Notes: generated by a model not told the origin, from the sequence alone. Positions 26,636 to 37,636 are shown, counted from the stretch's first letter. The stretch: 64,000 nt of DNA from Olsenella porci (GCF_009695875.1 NZ_VUNC01000003.1:186001-250000), one strand, 5' to 3'. Numbers and translations are program-made.

Positions 26636-27637
26636 ATGAAGTCAATCGATAACATCGTCCTGAGCAGGCGCCAGGCCATCACGCTGGCTGGCGGCAGCAT
26701 CGCCACCGCTGGCCTCCTCAGCCTCGTCGGCTGCGGGTCCACGGATGACACGACCGCAGCATCCACCGGCTCCTCGGACTCCTCCGCGGACAGCGCATCC
26801 AGCGCCTCGACCGAGCTCGACGCGGATGCGTACGATCAGCTCATCGCTGGCGGCAAGACCGCTGACGACGCAACGATCCAGGCGAGCGAGTGGGCCAAGA
26901 AGGTCAAGGACGCCGGCGCGCTCCGCGTTGGCGGCACCCGCACCTCCACGCTGTTCAGCCTCCTCAACGAGCAGGACAACAAGATTCGCGGCTTCGACGC
27001 CGGTCTGTACCAGCTGCTCACCCGCTACATTCTGGGCGACGAGTCCAAGTACGAGCTCACCCAGGTGACGTCTGACACCCGCGAGTCCGTCCTCCAGAAC
27101 GATCAGGTCGACACGGTCTTTGCCACGTACTCCATCACCGACGACCGCAAGAAGGTCATCTCCTTCGCCGGCCCGTACTTCGTGGCGCAGCAGGCTATCC
27201 TCGTCCTCAAGGACAACACCGACATCAACAGCGTGGACGACCTCGACGGCAAGACGGTCGCAGTCCAGTCCGGCTCCACCGGCCCCAGCATCGTCAAGAA
27301 GTACGCCCCCAAGGCGACCCAGCAGGAGTTCAGCACCGACGAGGAGGCTCGCCAGGCACTCGAGCAGCGTCGCGTCGATGCCTACGTCATCGACAACACG
27401 CTGCAGATGGGCTCCGTCGTCAAGAACCCCGGCAAGTACCGCATCGCCGGTGACACCTTTGGCCCGGACGACCCCTATGGCATCGGTCTCCCGCTCAACT
27501 CCGATGGCGTCGACTTCGTGAACAACTTCCTCAAGGAGATCGAGGACGACGGCACTTGGGCGCAGCTGTGGAAGATTGCGATCGGCGATCGCACCGGCCT
27601 CGACAAGGCTCCCACGCCTCCCACGATCGGTGCCTAG
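26636..27637 (+). CDS. Polar amino acid ABC transporter, substrate-binding lipoprotein
   Basis: A 333-residue family 3 extracellular binding protein, like the glutamate/glutamine-type GluB or PEB1. The N-terminus is a lipoprotein signal: SRRQAITLAGG, a hydrophobic core and LVGC with the lipidated Cys33. The Arg pair at 11-12 suggests Tat rather than Sec export. A Ser/Thr/Ala linker (34-65) precedes the binding domain (LRVGGTRTSTLFSLLN, GFDAGLYQLL, VDTVFATYSITDDRKK, FAGPYFVAQQAILV). The Arg and Asp in these runs sit where family members hold the substrate's alpha-amino acid group. ATG 26636 has GAAGGGG upstream. It is the first of four transporter genes; glutamate or a similar acidic amino acid is the best guess for the substrate. 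Confidence 0.9.
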   Translation: MKSIDNIVLSRRQAITLAGGSIATAGLLSLVGCGSTDDTTAASTGSSDSSADSASSASTELDADAYDQLIAGGKTADDATIQASEWAKKVKDAGALRVGGTRTSTLFSLLNEQDNKIRGFDAGLYQLLTRYILGDESKYELTQVTSDTRESVLQNDQVDTVFATYSITDDRKKVISFAGPYFVAQQAILVLKDNTDINSVDDLDGKTVAVQSGSTGPSIVKKYAPKATQQEFSTDEEARQALEQRRVDAYVIDNTLQMGSVVKNPGKYRIAGDTFGPDDPYGIGLPLNSDGVDFVNNFLKEIEDDGTWAQLWKIAIGDRTGLDKAPTPPTIGA

Positions 27638-27677
27638 CACGTCTCACGGAAACATTACTTTGTTGTAAAACGAAGTC

Positions 27678-27710
27678 TGAGGTCTCCGCTGTTGTATGGC
27701 GGAGACCTCA
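27678..27710 (+). terminator. Intercistronic hairpin between binding-protein and permease genes
   Basis: A perfect 12-bp stem, TGAGGTCTCCGC (27678-27689) with its complement at 27699-27710 and a 9-nt loop, followed by TATTAATAATG. Placed after the binding protein, it probably protects the upstream mRNA or partly terminates. That gives more binding protein than permease. Confidence 0.6.
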
Positions 27711-27784
27711 TATTAATAATGTATGCAAGACCCGGTGTCGCCCCATCGTCCCGGGCCGCCCGTCGAGGGGGAGGGAGAGGATGC

Positions 27785-28444
27785 ATGGGATTCGCTGAGC
27801 TCTGGAAGACCTACGGTGGCGACTACCTGGTCGCGCTCCTCACTACCTGGCAGCTTACTGCCATCTCGTTCGTCTTCGTCATGATCCTGTCGGTGCTCGT
27901 CACCGTCATGCGCGTGTGCCCCATCAAGCCGCTCAGGGTCGTTGGGGACGTCTACGTGCAGATCTTCAGGAACATCCCAGGCGTCTCGCTGCTGATCATC
28001 TGCGTGTACGCACTGCCATTCCTCAAGGTCCTTCTCGACTACCGCACCTGCGTCATCGTGACCACGATCCTGCTGGGCTCCGCCTTTGGGTCCGAGAACT
28101 TCATGAGCGGCATCAACACCATCGGCGTCGGACAGATCGAGGCGGCGCGCTCCCTGGGCCTCACCTTCACGCAGATCCTGCGCAAGATCGTGATTCCACA
28201 GGCGCTTCGCTCCGCAGTGCTGCCCATGACCAACCTGTTGATTGCGGTCATGCTCACGACGGCCCTGGGATCCCAGGTCCCGCTGTCGCCACCCGAGCTC
28301 ACCGGCCTGGTGTCGGTGATCAACACGCAGGTGAGCGGCGGCATCACCACGTTCTTCATCTCCGCCCTTGGCTATGCGCTCTCGGCCCTGGCCATAGGCT
28401 ACGTCGGCAACGCGATTGACAAGAGGGTGAGGATTCTTCGATGA
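27785..28444 (+). CDS. Polar amino acid ABC transporter permease 1
   Basis: A 219-residue inner-membrane subunit of the HisM/GlnP type with five predicted helices. The cytoplasmic coupling loop has the conserved EAA pattern GQIEAARSLGLTFTQILRKIVIPQAL. Together with the next permease it forms the channel fed by the binding protein. ATG 27785 is selected for the GGGAGAGG site and because family similarity (FAELWKTYGGDYL) begins there; the frame is open for another 31 codons upstream. It overlaps the next gene by four bases. Confidence 0.9.
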   Translation: MGFAELWKTYGGDYLVALLTTWQLTAISFVFVMILSVLVTVMRVCPIKPLRVVGDVYVQIFRNIPGVSLLIICVYALPFLKVLLDYRTCVIVTTILLGSAFGSENFMSGINTIGVGQIEAARSLGLTFTQILRKIVIPQALRSAVLPMTNLLIAVMLTTALGSQVPLSPPELTGLVSVINTQVSGGITTFFISALGYALSALAIGYVGNAIDKRVRILR

Positions 28445-29286
28445 GCGATGCAACCACCTCCATGCGCGACGCGCTCTACGAGGCCCCCGGCCCCAAGACA
28501 CGCCGTCGCATCCGCTTCTGGACGTTCGTCTCCCTGCTCCTCGTGGCATGGGGGGTGTGGGCGATCATCCGGCGGTTCTACGTCACCGGACAGCTGTCGC
28601 CCAAGTACTGGCTGTTCTTCACCCGCTGGACCACCTGGCGCTTCCTGTTGCAGGGACTGATGGGCACCATCGAGGTTGCCGTCACCTCGGGCATCATCGC
28701 GCTCGTTCTTGGTCTTCTCCTCATGCTCGGCAGGATCAGTTCCAACCGCGTGCTGTCCGCTGTGTGCCACGTGGTCATCAACTTCTTCCGTGGCGTCCCC
28801 AGCCTGCTGCTGATCTACTTCTTCTTCCTGGTCATTCCGCAGTACGGGATCAAGATGTCGTCGTTCTGGATGATTGCGCTGCCGGTTGCCCTCGCCGCGT
28901 CGGGCGTCCTCGCAGAGGTCTTCCGCGCCGGCATGAATGCGGTCCCCAGGGGCCAGACCGAGGCGGCCCTCTCGCTTGGCATGAGCCCCATGCACGTCAA
29001 GCTCAAGATCGTGTTTCCCCAGGCGCTGCGCATGGTCATACCGTCGCTCGTGTCGCAGCTCGTGGTCGTGGTCAAGGACACCACGGTCGCCTACGTCGTG
29101 AGCTTCCCGGACATGCTCCAAAACGCGCGCGTGCTCATCACCAACTACGATGCGCTGGTCTCCACGTACTTCGTCATCGCAATCATCTACATTCTCATCA
29201 ACTACGGCATCAACCAGCTCTCGGTGTACCTTGCGAGGAGGTCGGGGACCAGGATCGTCGCACGCACGTCCGAGAACCCCATGTAG
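28441..29286 (+). CDS. Polar amino acid ABC transporter permease 2
   Basis: A 281-residue permease with a longer N-terminal segment (about 70 residues including one extra helix) and a core of five helices. The EAA loop is [33 protein letters not shown], and the runs [18 protein letters not shown] and [14 protein letters not shown] are typical of the glutamate permease GluD group. Its ATG overlaps the stop of permease 1 (ATGA), so the two are translationally coupled and probably heterodimerise. The ATPase gene follows after 52 bp. Confidence 0.9.
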   Translation: MSDATTSMRDALYEAPGPKTRRRIRFWTFVSLLLVAWGVWAIIRRFYVTGQLSPKYWLFFTRWTTWRFLLQGLMGTIEVAVTSGIIALVLGLLLMLGRISSNRVLSAVCHVVINFFRGVPSLLLIYFFFLVIPQYGIKMSSFWMIALPVALAASGVLAEVFRAGMNAVPRGQTEAALSLGMSPMHVKLKIVFPQALRMVIPSLVSQLVVVVKDTTVAYVVSFPDMLQNARVLITNYDALVSTYFVIAIIYILINYGINQLSVYLARRSGTRIVARTSENPM

Positions 29287-29338
29287 GTTCGCTCAGGGTC
29301 ATACTGATCGTGGCCCACGTGCCACGGATGGGAGGGAC

Positions 29339-30106
29339 ATGGCCACCACCATGCAGGACGAGGGCAAGCAGACCCCCGTCATCGAACTCAGGGACGTCGA
29401 CAAGCACTACGGCGACCTCCACGTGCTCAAGAACATCAACCTCGAGGTCGACAAGGGCGAGGTCCTCGTCATCATCGGGCCCTCCGGCTCGGGCAAGTCC
29501 ACGCTCTGCCGAACCATCAACCGCCTCGAGACCATCGACTCGGGCCAGATCCTCATCGAGGGCAAGCCGCTCCCCCAGGAGGGCAAGGAGCTCGCCGCGA
29601 TGCGCGCCGAACTGGGGATGGTGTTTCAGCAGTTCAACCTCTTCGCCCACATGTCCATCCTCGACAACGTCACCATCGGCCCCATCGACGTTCTGGGCGT
29701 GCCCAAGGAGAAGGCGCAGGCGGAGGCGATGGAGCTCCTCAAGCGTGTGGGAGTGGCGGAGCAGGCCTCCAAGGTGCCCGCGCAGCTCTCCGGTGGACAG
29801 CAGCAGCGAGTGGCCATTGCGCGCTCCCTCGCCATGCACCCCAAGGCGATGCTGTTCGACGAGCCCACGAGCGCGCTCGATCCCGAGATGATCAACGAGG
29901 TCCTCGACGTGATGGTCGAGCTCGCTCGCCAGGGGATGACCATGATCGTGGTCACGCACGAGATGAGCTTTGCCCGCCGCGTGGCCGACCGCGTCGTGTT
30001 CATGGCGGACGGCCAGATCGTGGAGGAGGGTGCTCCGGACGAGTTCTTCGACCACCCCAAGAGCGAGCGCGCCAAGGAGTTCCTGGAGTCGATTAGCGGA
30101 CACTAG
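29339..30106 (+). CDS. Polar amino acid ABC transporter ATP-binding protein
   Basis: A 255-residue ATPase that drives the importer. Walker [10 protein letters not shown] is at 47-55, the Q-loop in FQQFNLF near 96-102, the signature LSGGQQQ at 150-156, Walker B with DEPTSALD at 174-181 and the switch His207 in THEMS. Overall it resembles GluA/GlnQ. ATG 29339 has GGAGGG just upstream; a longer open frame overlapping permease 2 is not coding. It closes the four-gene operon and is followed by a hairpin. Confidence 0.93.
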   Translation: MATTMQDEGKQTPVIELRDVDKHYGDLHVLKNINLEVDKGEVLVIIGPSGSGKSTLCRTINRLETIDSGQILIEGKPLPQEGKELAAMRAELGMVFQQFNLFAHMSILDNVTIGPIDVLGVPKEKAQAEAMELLKRVGVAEQASKVPAQLSGGQQQRVAIARSLAMHPKAMLFDEPTSALDPEMINEVLDVMVELARQGMTMIVVTHEMSFARRVADRVVFMADGQIVEEGAPDEFFDHPKSERAKEFLESISGH

Positions 30107-30130
30107 GCGTCTTGGGTGTTCTGTTTCCAT

Positions 30131-30170
30131 GAAAGCGCCTCGAGGTTGCCATAGGCCCCGGGGCGCTTTC
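30131..30170 (+). terminator. Hairpin at the end of the ABC transporter operon
   Basis: A 12-bp stem with one T-G pair, GAAAGCGCCTCG (30131-30142) and CGGGGCGCTTTC (30159-30170), with a 16-nt loop. The following sequence is CTAGAAT, so there is no T-run. Confidence 0.5.
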
Positions 30171-30214
30171 CTAGAATGCATGGAGTTCAAGGCGAGCGAG
30201 AAGGGGGAGTCCGA

Positions 30215-31003
30215 GTGACTGAGGCTCATGTGGACGAGGTCGTATCCAGCAGAAGGGAAGAGGAGCGTGGCCCCATCATCGGCGTCGCCCCTCGCTGGGA
30301 GGTCCAGGAGCCGTCGCTGAGGATCCCCGAGCACCTTGCGCCGAGCGAGTCCATGATTTCGGTCTTTGCCGACGCCATCATCGACGCGGGCGGCGTCCCC
30401 CTGATGCTTCCCCTCACCCACGACGAGGGGCTCATCTCCCACCTCGTCGACATCTGCGACGGCTTCGCGATTCCCGGCGGTCCGGATGTTGACCCGCGCC
30501 GCTTTGGCGACGAGAGCCCCTACGACCAGTCCCTGCTGTGCCCCGAGCGCGACGGCTTCGAGTTCCCCCTCGTCGAGAGGGTCCTCCAGGCGGACAAGCC
30601 CCTGTTCACCACATGCAGGGGGACGCAGCTGCTCAACGTTGTCCTCGGCGGCACGCTGTGCATGGACGTCCCCGGCCTCAAGCCCCGCGAGGGCATGGCC
30701 CTGTGGCGTCACGCGATGGTGCTCACCGATCCCGCCCACCCCGTCGAGGTGCGAGAGGGGACGCTCCTGTCGAGCATCGTGCGGTCGCCGCTCATCCAGG
30801 TGAACTCCAGCCACCACTGCTGCGTGGGCAGGCTGGGGGAGGGCGCCGTCCTCTCCGGCGAGTCGACGGACGGCGTGCCCGAGTGCATCGAGCTCCCTGA
30901 CAAGCGGTTCGTGCTCGGCGTGCAGTGGCACCCCGAGTACACGTGGCGCTCGCTCGCAAGCGACCGTGCGCTCTGGCACGCGTTCGTGGAGGCCGCGAGG
31001 TAG
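30215..31003 (+). CDS. Class I glutamine amidotransferase-like hydrolase (peptidase C26, PuuD type)
   Basis: A 262-residue member of the gamma-glutamyl-GABA hydrolase family. PGGPDVDPRRFG near 88 is the family signature. The nucleophile is Cys134 in TTCRGTQLLN, and the catalytic His239 and Glu241 are in GVQWHPEYTW. Relatives remove the gamma-glutamyl group from small amides; the true substrate is not known. The GTG at 30215 is chosen because AAGGGGGAG precedes it. It follows the amino acid transporter and could process an imported gamma-glutamyl compound, but the hairpin between them argues for separate transcription. Confidence 0.87.
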   Translation: MTEAHVDEVVSSRREEERGPIIGVAPRWEVQEPSLRIPEHLAPSESMISVFADAIIDAGGVPLMLPLTHDEGLISHLVDICDGFAIPGGPDVDPRRFGDESPYDQSLLCPERDGFEFPLVERVLQADKPLFTTCRGTQLLNVVLGGTLCMDVPGLKPREGMALWRHAMVLTDPAHPVEVREGTLLSSIVRSPLIQVNSSHHCCVGRLGEGAVLSGESTDGVPECIELPDKRFVLGVQWHPEYTWRSLASDRALWHAFVEAAR

Positions 31004-31088
31004 TCCCTCGCTGGCGCTCGGATCGGGTGGTGGGCTTTGTGGGGCCATTGCGGGGGCGCGGGCATAGCCCTGGCGCGATGCGCTAAGC

Positions 31089-31107
31089 TACTGTACTACC
31101 GTAGTAC
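31089..31107. promoter_or_regulatory. Operator-like dyad ahead of the zinc-ribbon membrane gene
   Basis: GTACTAC (31093-31099), one base, GTAGTAC (31101-31107) is a perfect inverted repeat about 70 bp ahead of the gene. Read with an N6 centre it is ACTGTA-N6-TAGTAC, partly like the his dyads at 50088 and 58754. The regulator is unknown. Confidence 0.4.
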
Positions 31108-31177
31108 CTGGGCGGGTTTGACCCGTCCGATGGCTTGAAGGACAATCGCACGGGAGCCTCGTCCCGGGAAAGAGGTC

Positions 31178-31591
31178 ATGGTGGCAAAGAGCGGCTTTGG
31201 CGGCAACTCATCCAACTTCATGAACGGTCGCAACGGGGTTGACCAGTTCTCCATCCTCGTGGTGATCGTGGCGGCGATCCTGCTCGTTATCAACCTGTTC
31301 GCCCGCACGCTGCCCCTTACGATCATCGTCCTCCTGCTCGTCGCATACGCGGTGTTCAGGATCCTCTCGCCCGACGTGGCGTCTCGTCGCAGGGAGAACG
31401 ACCAGGTAATGTCCAAGCTTGGCCCCGTGAGCGGCTGGATCTCTAACCCCGCTGCCGCCGCCCGCGAGGGGCGCGAGTTCAAGCATGCCACCTGCCCCAA
31501 CTGCCACCAGCACGTGCGCGTCCCGCGTGGAAAGGGTCACATCAGGGTCACCTGCCCGCGCTGCCACCAGAAGTTTGACCTTCGCTCCTAG
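31178..31591 (+). CDS. Small membrane protein with C-terminal zinc ribbon
   Basis: A 137-residue protein with two predicted helices (about 24-41 and 45-62), a basic linker, and a C-terminal ribbon with CPNC (106-109) and CPRC (126-129). The four cysteines would bind one zinc. This layout is seen in uncharacterised actinobacterial and firmicute proteins; I know of no assigned function. ATG 31178 follows AAAGAGGT. It is monocistronic, with a strong hairpin before coaE. Confidence 0.78.
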   Translation: MVAKSGFGGNSSNFMNGRNGVDQFSILVVIVAAILLVINLFARTLPLTIIVLLLVAYAVFRILSPDVASRRRENDQVMSKLGPVSGWISNPAAAAREGREFKHATCPNCHQHVRVPRGKGHIRVTCPRCHQKFDLRS

Positions 31592-31610
31592 ACCCACTTC
31601 CAATTATCAC

Positions 31611-31645
31611 GGGGGCGCGGCTGGCTTCTGGCCTGCCGCGCCCCC
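31611..31645 (+). terminator. Terminator-like hairpin before coaE
   Basis: A perfect 11-bp G+C stem (GGGGGCGCGGC at 31611-31621, complement at 31635-31645) with a 13-nt loop, followed by TGCTTCTTCC. Confidence 0.6.
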
Positions 31646-31706
31646 TGCTTCTTCCGCGTACCCTACCGCCAGACGGGCGTGAGGCGCCACTTCTCAAGGG
31701 GGAGAG

Positions 31707-32339
31707 ATGTACGTTGCGTTCGTGGCCGGTGGCATCGCCTCCGGCAAGTCAAGCTTTGCCCGCCGCCTCCAGGCCAGAGGGGCGCGGAGGATTGACCTCG
31801 ACCAGCTCTCTCGCGAGGTCCTGGCACCAGGGTCAGACTGTCTCAAGGCGGTCGCACGCGAGTTTGGTGGCGACCTCCTGGACCCCGTCACTGGCGAGCT
31901 GGACCGGGCGCTCCTCGCCCAGAGGGCGTTTGCCACGGCAGGGGACACGGCGCGTCTCGAGGCGATTGAGCTTCCCCACATCGGGCTTGCGCTCATGAGA
32001 AGGCTGTCGAGCCTGAGCAGGCTCTCCGACGCACCCTCCTGCGTCGTGGTCGAGGTCCCGCTCCTCGATCGGTTTCAGTCGTACGTCCATCTCGCGGACG
32101 AGGTCGTCGCCATCGCCTGCCCACTGGAGGAGCGTCGACGCCGTGCCATCGGGCGCGGCATGGACGGTGCGGACTTCGATGCACGTGCGGCACGCCAGCC
32201 GAGCGACGAGTACCTGGGCTCTCACTGTGACACGCTCGTCGACAACCGTGGTGGCGCCGACGAGCTGATGGCACGTGCCGACGCCTGGTGGGAATCCCAC
32301 CAGGCCAATGGCTGGCGGCCTGCCAGGAAGGCGGAGTGA
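31707..32339 (+). CDS. coaE: Dephospho-CoA kinase
   Basis: A 210-residue P-loop kinase for the last step of coenzyme A synthesis, phosphorylating the 3'-hydroxyl of dephospho-CoA. The N-terminal GGIASGKS (8-15) is the Walker A motif, RIDLDQLSREVL carries the substrate-binding acidic residues, and VVVEVPLLDRF matches the conserved core. The usual lid arginines are in LEERRRRAIGRGMD. ATG 31707 sits right after GGGGGAGAG. The lytic transglycosylase gene begins two bases after its stop. Confidence 0.92.
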   Translation: MYVAFVAGGIASGKSSFARRLQARGARRIDLDQLSREVLAPGSDCLKAVAREFGGDLLDPVTGELDRALLAQRAFATAGDTARLEAIELPHIGLALMRRLSSLSRLSDAPSCVVVEVPLLDRFQSYVHLADEVVAIACPLEERRRRAIGRGMDGADFDARAARQPSDEYLGSHCDTLVDNRGGADELMARADAWWESHQANGWRPARKAE

Positions 32340-32341
32340 GC

Positions 32342-32932
32342 ATGGGAGACACGCGCTTTCTCAGGTGGTACCGGACCATCCCCATCACCCTCATGGCCAT
32401 CGTGTGCGCGCTCACCTTTGGCTTCTCGCTGGTGCCGGACAACCTCGTGAGGTCCATCTTCTACCCGGTGAAGTATGCGGACATCATCCAGGAAGCGTCG
32501 GATCGCTACGGCGTGGACCCCTACCTGGTGTGCGCGGTCATCAAGTGCGAGTCAAACTGGAACCCCACCGTGCAGTCTGACGCAGGGGCGCAGGGGCTGA
32601 TGCAGCTGATGCCTGCGACCTCGCAGGAGCTTGCGACCCTGGGTTCCGTGGACTCGTCCACCTACGATCCCACGGCGCTCACGGACCCCACGACCAACAT
32701 CGAGTATGGAACGGCGTACCTGGCCTACCTGCAGGCCAACCTTAACTCCACCGACGAGGTGATAGCGGCGTACAACGCCGGGCTTGGCTCCGTGAGCAGC
32801 TGGCAGAGCTCGGGCGGCGACATCTCCAACAACATCACGTATGCCGAGACGGCCGCCTACCTCGTGCGGGTGAAGGATGCCTACGCCAAGTACCAGGAGC
32901 TCTATCCCAACGGCATCACCGACTCCAACTAG
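32342..32932 (+). CDS. Membrane-anchored lytic transglycosylase (SLT domain)
   Basis: A 196-residue protein with a signal-anchor helix (about 12-30) and an SLT/goose-lysozyme-like domain. The catalytic Glu70 is in VIKCESNWNP, followed by SDAGAQGLMQLMPAT and NIEYGTAYLAYL, and the pattern ends with AAYNAGLGSV. Such enzymes cut the glycan strands of peptidoglycan outside the membrane. ATG 32342 has GGAAGGCGGAG upstream. It is coupled to coaE, a gene pairing also found in related bacteria according to general knowledge. Confidence 0.9.
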   Translation: MGDTRFLRWYRTIPITLMAIVCALTFGFSLVPDNLVRSIFYPVKYADIIQEASDRYGVDPYLVCAVIKCESNWNPTVQSDAGAQGLMQLMPATSQELATLGSVDSSTYDPTALTDPTTNIEYGTAYLAYLQANLNSTDEVIAAYNAGLGSVSSWQSSGGDISNNITYAETAAYLVRVKDAYAKYQELYPNGITDSN

Positions 32933-33038
32933 CCGCTGCATGTGCGGGGCAGCTCAAATCCGCACGGGTGCCAGGGAAAGCACTGGTGGCATCGCCTCCA
33001 TGGCTGTGGAAGGCTCCTCTCCCATAGGGTACACTTGT

Positions 33039-33050
33039 TCTGCTGGAGAG
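33039..33050 (+). promoter_or_regulatory. Possible LexA box at the uvrB promoter
   Basis: GTAC-ACTT-GTTC differs by one base from the Gram-positive SOS consensus GAAC-N4-GTTC. It overlaps a TACACT -10-like hexamer (33040-33045) and lies 17 bp ahead of the uvrB start codon. The single mismatch keeps the confidence low. Confidence 0.4.
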
Positions 33051-33066
33051 AAGAAGGAGGCTTGCC

Positions 33067-35364
<2,298 letters not shown>

Positions 35365-35394
35365 CGGCGGTCCAGCCATGTGCAGCCAACGGGG

Positions 35395-35422
35395 GGCGCG
35401 TCCCGCGGGGGACGCGCCTTCC
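35395..35422 (+). terminator. Terminator hairpin of uvrB
   Basis: A 10-bp perfect stem (GGCGCGTCCC at 35395-35404, complement at 35409-35418), loop GCGG, then TTCC; about 30 bases past the uvrB stop. Confidence 0.65.
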
Positions 35423-35485
35423 ATCGCGTTTCGACAGGCATGTCTCGCGTGCATGCGAACATGTTCATTAGACTCCTGTTTCCGA

Positions 35486-35515
35486 TTGCCCAAACGGGCG
35501 AATTCTGCGTAGACT
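35486..35515 (+). promoter_or_regulatory. Promoter of the orphan PTS IIB gene
   Basis: TTGCCC (35486-35491) and TAGACT (35510-35515) with an 18-bp spacer, about 35 bp ahead of the start codon. Confidence 0.55.
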
Positions 35516-35550
35516 TAGTGCAGTTGTGAGTCAGTTGAGAGGGGATGCAC

Positions 35551-35832
35551 ATGCCCAAGGTCGTTGTCGCATGCGGGTCGGGCGTCGCCACCTCGCAGGT
35601 CGTGGCAGACAAGGTCAGGAAGATGCTGGCAGCCCGTGGCGTCGACGCGGATGTCGTCGCGGTTGAGGTCGCGGACCTGCCCAAGGCGCTCGAGGACGCG
35701 GACGCGTACGTCTCGGTCGTGAAGTCCGAGGGCGAGGACTACGACGTGCCCGTGTTCAACGGGGTCGCCTTCCTCACCGGCATGAACGTGGAGTCCGAGC
35801 TGTCCAGGCTGATCCTGGCACTGGGCAAGTAG
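35551..35832 (+). CDS. PTS system galactitol-type IIB component (orphan)
   Basis: A 93-residue phosphocarrier of the GatB type. The phosphorylated cysteine is Cys8 in VVVACGSGVATSQVVADKV, the standard P-loop-like motif, and the small alpha/beta fold length matches. IIB passes phosphate from IIA to the sugar held by IIC. Here no IIA or IIC gene lies nearby, so it either serves a PTS elsewhere or has a regulatory role. ATG 35551 gives better spacing from GAGAGGGG than the ATG two codons earlier. It has its own promoter and terminator. Confidence 0.85.
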   Translation: MPKVVVACGSGVATSQVVADKVRKMLAARGVDADVVAVEVADLPKALEDADAYVSVVKSEGEDYDVPVFNGVAFLTGMNVESELSRLILALGK

Positions 35833-35907
35833 AAGTTTCCGCGGGCCTTTCGCCCAGTGGGCGTTCCTTTGTGCGGGAACGTTCCCACGCCAGCCTGAAA
35901 GACGCAA

Positions 35908-35942
35908 GGGGCGCCGCCGTCCGTGATGGGCGGTGGCGCCTC
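35908..35942. terminator. Hairpin between convergent PTS IIB and flavoprotein genes
   Basis: A 15-bp stem with three G-T pairs (35908-35922 with 35928-35942) and loop GTGAT. A 12-bp palindrome GGGAACGTTCCC lies at 35874-35885 just before it. The pair likely terminates transcription from both sides. Confidence 0.6.
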
Positions 35943-35973
35943 GCTTGTGCGCATTTGTACGGTGCCAGGGCTG

Positions 35974-37635
35974 CTACTTGAGGGATGCGACCAGGGCCTC
36001 AGCAACGCGAAGGCCGTCGGTCGCGGCGCTCATGATGCCACCGGCATAGCCCGCACCCTCGCCGCACGGCCAGAGGCCTGCGCACGAGACGGACTGCAGC
36101 TCCTTGCCGCGCGTGACGCGCACGGGGGAGCTGGAGCGGGTCTCGACCCCCGTGAGCACCGCGTCTTCCGTCGCAAAGCCGTGCAGGTAGCGGTCCATGA
36201 CCGGGATGGCCTCGCGAAGGGTCTGCGCGATGTAGTCGGGGAGACACGTCGCGACATCGCCCCAGGCGACCCCGCGCGGGTAGGTGGGCAACACGTCGCC
36301 GCCCGCAGTGGAGGGGACACCCCTCAGGAAGTCGCCCACCAACTGCGCGGGAGCGACGTAGCCGCCGCCACCGGCCTCGAACGCCGCACGCTCGCATGAG
36401 CGCTGGAGCTCCACGCCAGCGAGCACGTCGTCGCCGGGAAGGTCCTCCGGGAACACGTTGGCAAGGAACCCCGCGTTGGCGTTCTGCCCGTCGCGCGCGG
36501 AGAGGCTCATGCCGTTGGTAACCACGCCGCCCGGCTCGCTGGCGGCGGCGACCACGTAGCCGCCCGGACACATGCAGAAGGAGAACGCGCTCCTGCCGGA
36601 GGGGAGGTGCGCCACGAGCTTGTACGAGGCGGGGTCGAGGGCGGGATGGCCAGCGACGGGGCCGTACTGCGAGCGGTCCACCATCGACTGCAGGTGCTCG
36701 ATGCGCACGCCCATGGCGAAGGTCTTGCGCTCGAGGCGGATGCCCGTCTCAACCAGCATGGAGAAGACGTCGCGCGCGGAGTGGCCGCAGGCGAGCACCA
36801 CGTTGTCCGCCGGGACGCGTTCCTCCACCACGATCCCGGTCTGGGGGTCGCGACGCTCGAGCGTGACCCCGCTCACACTGCCACCCGACGTGGAGATGCC
36901 CGTGAGCCGGGTGCCAAAGCGCACCTCTCCGCCCAGGACGCCAATGCGCCCGCAGATGTTGGTCACGACCGTGGGAAGGACGTCGCTGCCCACGTGCGGC
37001 TTGGCGTCCCACATGATCTTGGGGTCTGCCCCCGCGTCCACGAAGGTCTTGAGGATGAGGCGGTGCGCGGGACTCTTTGTGCCCGTCCCGAGCTTGCCGT
37101 CCGAGAAGGTCCCGGCGCCGCCGAGCCCAAACTGTATGTTGCTCTCGGGGTCGAGCTCGCCGGTCTCCTCAAAGCGGTCGATCTTCTCGCACCGCCGCTC
37201 GGCGTCCTCGCCGCGCTCCACGAGCAGCGGCTCGAGCCCCGCCTCGGCGAGTGCGAGCGCGCAGAAGAGCCCGGCACAGCCCGCGCCAACGACCACGGGG
37301 CGCTTTGCCGGCATGGTGCCCAGGTGCGCGGGGAAGCGGTAGGTGGTCTCGTTGTACTCGCGAACGCCGCGCAGCTCGTGATGCCTCCTCAGGCGGTGGA
37401 GCAGCTCGCGCTCAGCCTCCGCGCCGCCGCAGAGCGTAACGAGGAGGGTGTAGTTGTAGCGGACGTCCGACTTCTTGCGGGCGTCGAGAGAGCGCTTCCT
37501 GAGCTCGATCTGGTCGATGTCGCTAAGGGGGAGGCGCAGCTTTCGGAGGACCGCCTTCTGGATTGCCTCCTCCTCGGTGGGGAAGGTGCCGTCCAGGCGG
37601 TCCAGGGGGATGCGAATGCCGGTGAGCTCGAGCAT
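35974..37635 (-). CDS. FAD-dependent dehydrogenase (COG2509-like)
   Basis: A 553-residue flavoprotein. About 110 residues of alpha/beta sequence (IPLDRLDGTFPTEEEAIQKA, then ELRKRSLDARKKSDVRYNYTL) precede the FAD-binding GAGCAG motif at 117-122. The body contains QFGLGGAGTFSDGKL and HVGSDVLPTVV, and ends with GLWPCGEGAGYAGGIMSAATDG, which contacts FAD. This pattern matches the uncharacterised COG2509 dehydrogenases. The start at 37635 lies one base past the stop of the upstream flavoprotein, so translation is coupled. The reaction is unknown. Confidence 0.85.
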   Translation of the reverse strand: MLELTGIRIPLDRLDGTFPTEEEAIQKAVLRKLRLPLSDIDQIELRKRSLDARKKSDVRYNYTLLVTLCGGAEAERELLHRLRRHHELRGVREYNETTYRFPAHLGTMPAKRPVVVGAGCAGLFCALALAEAGLEPLLVERGEDAERRCEKIDRFEETGELDPESNIQFGLGGAGTFSDGKLGTGTKSPAHRLILKTFVDAGADPKIMWDAKPHVGSDVLPTVVTNICGRIGVLGGEVRFGTRLTGISTSGGSVSGVTLERRDPQTGIVVEERVPADNVVLACGHSARDVFSMLVETGIRLERKTFAMGVRIEHLQSMVDRSQYGPVAGHPALDPASYKLVAHLPSGRSAFSFCMCPGGYVVAAASEPGGVVTNGMSLSARDGQNANAGFLANVFPEDLPGDDVLAGVELQRSCERAAFEAGGGGYVAPAQLVGDFLRGVPSTAGGDVLPTYPRGVAWGDVATCLPDYIAQTLREAIPVMDRYLHGFATEDAVLTGVETRSSSPVRVTRGKELQSVSCAGLWPCGEGAGYAGGIMSAATDGLRVAEALVASLK

Positions 37636-37636
37636 G

